NCBI GenBank assembly: GCA_947561395.2
Contig: OX387184.1
Coordinates: 806,001 to 870,000 of the forward strand
DNA from: Buxus sempervirens
Lineage: Eukaryota; Streptophyta; Magnoliopsida; Buxales; Buxaceae
Reading direction: 5' to 3'
DNA length: 64,000 nucleotides
Of the stretch, positions 52,846-64,000 are shown in pieces. Position numbers and translations under genes: made by a program. Each line of letters opens with the position of its first letter. Position 1 is the first letter of the stretch. Under the pieces are notes generated by a model, which worked only from the letters and a program-made list of their open reading frames with translations, did no database searches and was not told the DNA's origin.

Positions 52846-53428
52846 GATAGGGGTCTGGCGATGGCTTGCTCATTTCCACGGCGAGTGGTGGTGGATATGG
52901 GATGAGCTCAGCAAGGGGAGCCATAGAGACCCAAAAGAGAGCGAGACGAGAGTGAGGGAAGGAGGGAGAGACGAGAAGGAGGGAAGGAGGGAAAGAGGCG
53001 AGAGAGAGAGAGAGGGAAAGGAGGGGGATTACTTGAAGTGATGAACGAATGGATGGAACGGCGGTCGGTGGTCGGCGGTTGGCACTCAGCGGCCAACTTC
53101 AGTTGGGGGGTAATGGGTTCTACTGTTCTAGGGTTTGGAAGATTACTGTTTGAACGAATGGAAATGGGATCGACTTAAGTAAGAGAGGGGTGGGCTTGTA
53201 ATTCTATAAAATTTTAAGGGTAAACTTATAAACTTTAATATTATATATAATAACTTGGTTCGGTCTACGTAAATATTATAATTCGGTTCGGTTCGATTTA
53301 ACCGAACACCTAACCGAAAACCGAACCGACTTAATTCGAGTTAGTGTTTTATGGACCAAAACCGAACCGAACCGAACCGAGCCAAAGTCAGTTTGGTTCG
53401 GGTTTACCCGGATCGAGTTGCAGAGCTA

Positions 53429-54325
53429 CCGCAGCTGTACCGCCTAGTTTACAACGGAAATATTAATCACTTTTTTCTGTTTTATTTCACCGCGATGTCA
53501 AATGGCTGCTATAGTAGCCCATTTGAAACTCACTTAAAATAAAACCCAAAAAAGGCCAATATTGGTCCTACCAGCTAACACTAGGAATCAACTAATCAAA
53601 TCAAAAACCTTAAATTAGATTTGCAGGGCTTTCCCCTTGTGGGAGCCCTTTCAACCAGCAATTGACGTCCCTCGGTTATTACCTCACTAGCTGCGTCATC
53701 GTCCCCAAGCGCAAAGATGACTTCAACGTTCCTACAATTCCCATTTTAGCATGTCGCTAGCCTATCACCTTTATCATATATTCTCGATGTGGGACACAAT
53801 CCAATTGTGTTCCTCAGTTGCTGCCATTAAGTGGTTGAAAACTGAATGCAGAAACTGACATGAAAGTCCTTTCACGGCCAAGCCGCCTGGACTCCTTTTT
53901 TCTACCAAATTAATGAAGCGCTATCTCCCTCATCCCAATCAAGAAAATCCTATTAAGGAGAACAATATTTATGCAAATCTCTCTATATGGAGAGATTCGG
54001 TTCCTAGAAGGGAAAGTTCATTGATTGTGTAAACAAGCCAGAGCCATTACCACCACAGTGAGGTGTCATTGCGTTGATTAATTTCTTTGAAACCCTGATT
54101 AAGTAGCTCACAAGAAGCCCTGGTAATGGTCTGGAATCTGTATGATAACAGACCAGAAAATCTGATAAAGCGGAGGAAGAAGACACACAAGACAGGGCAT
54201 CAAAGCAACATCATTAATGGAACTAATTCTAAGTGTTTGATCTGAGTCTAAAATCGGATACATTATATGATTATCTGACTTTTGAGATAATTAGTTGAAA
54301 ATTTAGGTTTGAGTTGACTGATATA
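53429..54325. other. Intergenic downstream of the glutamate receptor gene
   Basis: No gene is visible. The part nearest 54325 is the probable 3' untranslated region of the receptor gene. Confidence 0.5.
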
Positions 54326-58792
<4,467 letters not shown>

Positions 58793-61082
58793 ATTATCGG
58801 TCGACGCTGAAGAAGCCAAATCTTCCCACTTGGCTTCAGAATACGTCCACTCAAATGAAGAAGAGGAATAAGCAGACCACACAGAATCCAAGAATCATTT
58901 CTTGGAACTAAGAGCTCTCAGAAACGAAAACACAGGTAAAGAAGGAAAAAAGTAAATTTACAAATAAAAATCCAGTCAAGGTCCGGGAAATTCTTCAGGT
59001 TGAACAATAAGCAACAACAAATAAAAATCCAGTCAGGGACCGGTAAGGTCTTCAAGTTGAAACAATAAGCAACAACAGGAGAAAAGACCTAGAAGATTTA
59101 AAATCCTCAGCAAATCGTCTCAGAATACCCACTCCACAAACAAAACAAAATTATTTAAAAATAAAGAAAGTCAGGATGATATACCCAAAGCCAAATAAGA
59201 GACAACGGAAACAAGAACTGTTATATATATCAAAACAACATTGATTAACAACAATTATACATTAAAATTAGGTTGACTGAAGGAAATGATTTTCTCTGGG
59301 GGAAACGAGTATCCGGACTCACCTCGGCCAGATTCCCTGGAGACGTATACCAGGGAAGCACACAACCTCTGATGTCCAAAAAAAAAGGGAGAATTCATTC
59401 AAATCACATTGATACTATTTCAAAAGCTCAGAAAAAAAATAAACAACTCCAGAAAAGAAAAGATCTAAGTTTCACAAGGAGGGGAAAGTACCCACCCAAG
59501 CCCGGCAGTGGCCAGTCAGCACTTTGAATTTAAAATTAGGATAATATTTCAACACAGAGCAAGAGAACCACCACATTCGTTTGAGTTGGGGTTCCACTAG
59601 ATTTCTACTTAGTTGGGTTCCCACTATATTTGAGGGAGATCTTCAAAAAGAAACAAAAGGAGTAGACAAGAAGCTAGGACTACCAATAGTTAATTTCCTA
59701 CTTTTGAGTGTGAAAAGGGTAGCGAAGAGGAAGAACATGATATCCTTTTTATTTCGAGCTTTTACCTTGCTTTTGATTCCCTGTTTTTTTTATCCCCTGG
59801 TTAGTCATACTTACCTTCCTTCGTATTTCGCTAACCGAAAATACTTCTAAGATTTTTCAAATGACACTAGCCTTCTTTCTTTGTCAGTTTAAAACTCGTA
59901 ACAATAGTCATTTGACCATTATAATTTTTATTAAGACAACAAAAATATGAACGATTAAATCATCCATAATTTTAAATTAAAGTATTATTAGTTCTTAACC
60001 ATTTGAATCTCCAAATCTTAAACCTTTTATACTTAAATGTAAATTCTATTAGATATGATATGCAACGACAAAATCATAAGGGATGTTGGTTTCAAATTAA
60101 AATTTTCAGAGAGATGAATGCAATTTTGTCATCCTTTATCTGCTTTTATATTAACAGGACAAAATGACATGGATGGATGGTAAATTAGAACGGGCCTGGC
60201 CGCCTTGTACTATAAACTGAGAAGATTTGTGAATCCACCGTAATTCTTCAAGCGGTGAGTATGTTTCCATTAAATAGAGTAAAATGGTCACAGATTGTTG
60301 TAACAATACAATATTCAAATATATAAAGAAACATTTAAACTCTAACAATCTTATCTCCTAATCGTATTTGGTGGTGGAGAAGCATTCAAATCCTTAAAAT
60401 AAACAATGGTATGTGAGAAGGGGATGAAATCGCTTGCAATTCTTCATTGAATAATTTTCTGTTATTGAAGTTGGATGGTTTCACGTGGAATATCCAACGG
60501 TTACTGGTTTTCCAAGTGGGCCCCACATGACATTTATAATGACGAAAAAGTACTAACTGTGAGATGTTTCATGTAGAAGCATTCTACTTAACAATTCAAT
60601 AAAGAATTATACACAATTTCATTCCCATGAGAAGTAGTATGTATGGACTTGGAGGAGATTTCTTTGTGCTTTCCTTTGATGGAGTACGAATCGTAAAGCG
60701 ACGTGAATAAAAGTATTTATTGCTGTTTAGACGTGAGATCTTTATTGCACAAGTTGCATGTACGTTCAAATTGCTAAGTCTTTTGTTGTATGATGAGACA
60801 AGGACTCGAGTATGTAATGTTAAATGCTTTCTAAATCTAAGCGGGAAGGGAATTACATATCCAACACCTTATCTAACAAATTCAACATAACCAATGGCCA
60901 AGGTTTACTCGCTTGTCAACTTCAAACACATCTATCATGTCACATAAAAAAATAAAAATAAAATAAACCAACTTTATAACACAAACTCACACTACGCTGT
61001 AGCACAAAATACCATGCTTGGAGCCCATTAATTGGCTCAAACGAAGCCTAGCTGGTTTTCTAGGTTGAAAGTTACTTCTATA
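58793..61082. other. Glutamate receptor leader and upstream intergenic region
   Basis: The receptor's leader and promoter side. A 57-bp tandem duplication lies at 58961-59076. I see no other gene. ORFs at 59273 and 59581 are short and unrecognised, and 59880-61070 is AT-rich without signals. Confidence 0.5.
58961..59076. repeat. 57-bp tandem duplication upstream of the GLR gene
   Basis: CAAATAAAAATCCAGTCA starts each copy at 58961 and 59018; each ends AATAAGCAACAAC. A few substitutions and small indels separate them. The position suggests the transcribed leader or proximal promoter. Confidence 0.85.
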
Positions 61083-61421
61083 CAAGGTTTACAATTTCGG
61101 CGGCGTGCCGCCGAAATTTCGGTACAGGGACCCCGCGCGATGCGTTTCGCAGGGGAAAATTGTTCTGGGTGCATCGCCAGCAAATCACCGAAATTTCGAC
61201 GATTTGTCACCGGCACGAGCGGCACGGACCGGCACGGACGAAACAGAAAAAAAATCAGTTTTTATACATGAAACGGAGCGGTGTGCCAACGAAATTTCCA
61301 CCGGCACGAAAAAAAAACCCGATTTTTGCCTTTTTAATTTTCCGCCATTGCCGGCGTGCCGCCGAAATTTTGTTTTGGCCGATGGGCGGCACGCCCACCG
61401 GCACCGAAACGTAGAACCTTG
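61083..61421. mobile_element. CpG-rich 339-bp TIR element
   Basis: The left end is CAAGGTTTACAATTTCGG. The right end in reverse complement is CAAGGTTCTACGTTTCGG. Flanks CTTCTATA (61075-61082) and CTTCTATG (61422-61429) match at 7 of 8 bases. The interior is unusually rich in CGGCACG and CCGAAATTTC, with a 26-bp palindrome AATTTCGGCGGC-GT-GCCGCCGAAATT near the left end. The 8-bp duplication suggests a hAT-like miniature element. It has no coding capacity. Confidence 0.7.
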
Positions 61422-61665
61422 CTTCTATGTGTACTTGAATTGTCCCTTTCTCTCGCGTGAAATATTGTTGTGTGGAGTATTTCACATTAATACCTTTTCC
61501 TGTGGTGGGTCTCACTTAACCCTGACACCACTGGCACCGAAACGTAGAATCTTACTTCTATGTGTACCTGAATTGTCCCTTTCTCTCGCGCGTGAAATAT
61601 TGTCGTGTGGAGTATTTCACATTAATACCTTTTCCTGTGGTGGGTCTCACTTAACCCTGACATGC
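61400..61665. repeat. 133-bp tandem duplication spanning an element edge
   Basis: GGCACCGAAACGTAGAA begins both copies, at 61400 and 61533. Each continues through CTTCTATGTGTAC, TTGTCCCTTTCTCTCGCG and TGTGGTGGGTCTCACTTAAC. The unit includes the last 22 bp of the TIR element plus its right flank, so the duplication followed the insertion. Confidence 0.88.
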
Positions 61666-62754
61666 TTTACATAGCAGTATCTTGCAGTCACAGCAGACGC
61701 AATTCGTAAACGTAGCAGGTGATTTCCAGCCCAACTTTTAACTCCATGTCTCGTACCACTGTAAATAACCATCCCCATAATTATTACCTAGATGGTGCGT
61801 GGGGTCCACATTAGTAGCCTCTTATTAAGTAGCAAGTGTGAATGGTCCCCCACCTTAGGACCATGGAGGAATCCATATGGTCTGCATCCTAAAGCCTGCA
61901 CCGGTGCCGTAACGGTGGTACAATTGGTGCAGATACGTTAAAAATTTATGTTTTATGATAGTAACGCCACAATGCAGTCCGAGCCAATTAGAGAAAAAGC
62001 TGTAAGTGGGTCTAATCGGAATAAAAAAAATTTTTTAAAAAAAGGAAAATTTTAAAAAATATGCCCTTCGTCTATGCATTTCTGGGGAAATCCTGAGTTG
62101 GATAAGAAAGTCCGAACGAATACCTCCCGGTCCTGTTTCGGCCGAGATTACTCCTTCCAAAAGGAGGGTACCGGTTCAATCCCAAGTTAAACTGGATGGT
62201 CCGGACCAGTACCATCCGGTCCAATCAGCCATGAGTACTTGAACCATTTAAAGCATTCGCATTTCAACTTAAAAGCAAATGTTTCTGCTAATTTGTAATA
62301 TAACAAGTTACCATCCATATGAACAAACTTGTAACCACTGGCCATGAGATGAATAGCAGCCAGTATTTTGTACAATTTTTTTTCTCATTTTAATAGTATT
62401 AAATATTAAATGGAAACCTACAATTCTTTTTTTTAAATATTTTAAACCTTCTTATCAAAATTATTTCTTAAATGTATGTTTATCACGGCGTGTAGACCGC
62501 TACTAGTTAAAAAAGGAAAAAGGAAAGACCATACAGACGTTGACAAAATAGGTACGAGTCTCGTTGCGTGTAGACTGCTGGTAGTTAAAAAAAGAAAAAA
62601 TGAAGACCACGTACTGACGTAGATATTGCCTGTAAACTGAGGGATTGACGCCCGTCTTACGAGGGGCCTCACACTCCCAACACAAACACCAGCCAATGAT
62701 ATCATATCATGGTACCATCGGATTCTAACAGAAGAGGAAATGCGTTCGCACAAA
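61666..62754. other. Intergenic, no gene seen
   Basis: An AT-rich stretch with a 78-bp-spaced duplication at 62488-62622. No ORF with recognisable similarity; the longest (minus, 62442-62768) lies across the duplication and looks random. Confidence 0.5.
62488..62622. repeat. 78-bp-period diverged duplication
   Basis: GCGTGTAGACCGCTACTAGTT at 62488 and GCGTGTAGACTGCTGGTAGTT at 62566, both followed by A-rich sequence, AAGACCA and then GACGT. Confidence 0.75.
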
Positions 62755-62857
62755 CAAGGGCGGCTCAAACTTTTTGGGGGCCTTAGGCAAGGTTAAAAAA
62801 ATGAGGCCTTTTAATTAAAAAATTAATATTAAACCATAAATTTATTTCTTGTCCTTT

Positions 62858-63111
62858 TAGATGAAAAATTACTAATTAAACTTTTGTATTCAAGTTTAGC
62901 CAATAAATCATTTTCAATAGATAAAATTGCTAAACCATGCATTTAATCTATCTTGAAACATAGTTGTTCGTAAATAATTTTTTATAATCTTTAGTTTTAA
63001 AAAACTTCTTTCTGTAGATACAACGGCAATAGGTATGGTAAGTAATATTCTATATGCAATAAAACAATTGGGAAAACAATCGAGTTCTTTTATTAAATTA
63101 AGTATTTCCAT
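62858..63111 (-). pseudogene. hAT transposase C-terminal dimerisation domain, frameshifted
   Basis: The first frame reads IAYRILLTIPIAVVSTERSF, then LKIIKNYLRTTMFQDRLN, the hallmark of the hAT dimerisation domain (IPVTVASGERSFSKLK in intact copies). About 20 codons before its end the frame shifts. The adjacent frame continues GLAILSIENDLLAKLEYKSL to a stop near 62858, matching the usual C-terminus. The rest of the transposase (BED finger, catalytic residues) is missing, so it is inactive. Confidence 0.85.
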
Positions 63112-63652
63112 TGGAGTATTAATTTCTGTGTTTGCAACTTCTACCCATTATCTCAAATATTAAAAACAAACAGTAAATAGAAGAAAATAAATATTTTCTA
63201 ACTAGTGATGGTAATCAAATGAAAAACAAGATCAAACGAAATAAATCAGACGAGAAATATAATAAAGAACAAGATCAAAACAAAATAACAATTGTATTTA
63301 CGATAGACAAAAAAAAAGAAAAAAAAAAGAAAAGGAAATTGAAAACAACAAATAATGAAATCTAATATGTGCAAGACAGCAAGAAGAAGAACTTATCAAT
63401 CTAAAATCAAGACAAAGCTTTCAAGCCTTTGTGCTTAAAGCGATTAGTGCCCCCTATTGGTACTTTGCCTCATCAATGGTCAGAGACCTTTTCTGGTAAG
63501 TCGGTAACATGCACTCGAATACCGGTCTAAAGGCAAACTCAATAGCAATGTCACTCACTCACTCGTTGATTTCAGAAACAAATAGGAAGCGAATATGGTG
63601 TTTCGTTTTTCACAAAAGATAGAAACCCTAAGCTCCTTTTCCCTTTCTAAAA

Positions 63653-63654
<2 letters not shown>

Positions 63655-63712
<58 letters not shown>
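63655..63712. repeat. (AG)n microsatellite
   Basis: About 28 uninterrupted AG units inside the Tip100-like element. Confidence 0.95.
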
Positions 63713-63714
<2 letters not shown>

Positions 63715-63976
63715 CATTCCACGAGTTGTTCTAAATTTCTCTTAACATTAATAATAGTCAGGCCTTCATAGTTGGGGGGCCTTAACATTTAAAAAAATAT
63801 TAAAAAAACGTTAAAAAAGAAGAAGGAAAACCTAATAGTTGGGGGTCTTGACGTTTAAAAAAACAAAACCTAATAACGTAATAAAGAAAAAACATTTAAA
63901 AAATGGGGCCTTCATAGTTTGGGGGGCCTTAGGCGGTGGCCTTAGTGGCCTACCCCTTTGAGCCGGCCCTGCGCAC

Positions 63977-64000
63977 CAGAGCTGGCAAAATGCAACCCGG
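63977..64000. mobile_element. Left end of another hAT-type element, cut by window edge
   Basis: CAGAGCTGGCAAAATGCAACC fits the plant hAT terminus C/TAGAG.TGGCAA followed by an AACCCGG-type subterminal repeat. It abuts the Tip100-like element within the latter's target duplication. Only 24 bp are visible. Confidence 0.5.

Larger units (their letters stand above)
51837..53428. mobile_element. GGTTCGG-bounded TIR element carrying two host-gene fragments
   Basis: The left edge is TAGGAGAGCAACTCGGTTCG. The right edge in reverse complement is TAGCTCTGCAACTCGATCCG, giving imperfect inverted termini around GCAACTCG. Both subterminal regions are tandem GGTTCGGTTCGG (inverted at the right), with further AACCGAACC blocks at about 51980-52025 and 53255-53390. 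This architecture resembles the GGTTGGG hAT-type elements elsewhere in the window. No matching 8-bp duplication was found, so superfamily and exact ends are tentative. The interior carries peroxiredoxin and kinase fragments in the same (minus) orientation. Confidence 0.6.
62755..63971 (-). mobile_element. Tip100-like hAT transposon, internally deleted
   Basis: The left end is CAAGGGCGGCTCAAAC...GGCCTTAGGC. The right end in reverse complement is CAGGGCCGGCTCAAAGG, with GGCCTTAGGC repeated inside. Flanks CGCACAAA (62747-62754) and CGCACCAG (63972-63979) match at 6 of 8 bases, consistent with an old hAT duplication. The GGCCGGCTCAAA terminus is typical of Tip100-type hATs. It contains a transposase remnant at 62858-63111 and an AG microsatellite. 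At 1.2 kb it is far shorter than an autonomous element. Confidence 0.78.

Noticed and set aside
62161..62200. GGTTCAATCCC resembling a tRNA T-arm
   Set aside because: No acceptor stem, anticodon arm or A-box could be paired around it.

Overview
This window is nuclear DNA from a flowering plant. It is AT-rich, with multi-exon genes using GT-AG introns, several chloroplast-targeted proteins, a plant-type MLO, a plant glutamate receptor-like channel and GAPDH-B, and many small transposons in the gaps and introns. The long introns and low GC argue against a grass. I cannot name the species. I rebuilt exon structures by hand from splice signals, reading-frame continuity and remembered family sequences; no alignment was run.

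Layout from left to right, with nine recognisable genes. (1) 1-2315, minus: the 5' part of ribophorin I (OST complex); the rest lies beyond the left edge. (2) 4204-8695, minus: FKBP18-type thylakoid-lumen peptidyl-prolyl isomerase. (3) 10006-18804, minus: MLO-family seven-helix membrane protein, 15 exons. (4) 19862-25679, minus: DHHC protein S-acyltransferase, apparently with a GC-AG first intron. (5) 28074-33762, plus: small chloroplast membrane protein of unknown function. (6) 36300-38468, plus: GAPB, the redox-regulated B subunit of chloroplast GAPDH. (7) 39247-43999, minus: IRE1, the ER-stress kinase/RNase. (8) 46597-47721, minus: homoserine kinase, one exon. (9) 54326-58792, minus: clade-3-like glutamate receptor channel. 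These are unrelated housekeeping, defence and stress genes and do not form a cluster. Ribophorin I and IRE1 both act at the ER, but that is probably coincidence.

The gaps hold the unusual material. Three hAT-type miniature elements share the TIR TAGAGGTGGCAA. A fourth hAT (Tip100-like) keeps a broken transposase C-terminus. There is a 14-bp-TSD truncated LINE beside IRE1, a CpG-rich 339-bp TIR element, and two larger elements carrying pieces of host genes. One (48940-51195) is a Mutator-like element with long inverted arms, a 9-bp TSD and a GDSL-lipase fragment (Pack-MULE-like). The other (51837-53428), bounded by GGTTCGG repeats, carries antisense fragments of a type II peroxiredoxin and a Raf-like kinase in the same orientation. 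They lie about 640 bp apart between homoserine kinase and the glutamate receptor gene, which makes 48.9-53.4 kb the accessory hotspot of the window. I saw no operon-like system, CRISPR array, rRNA or convincing tRNA.
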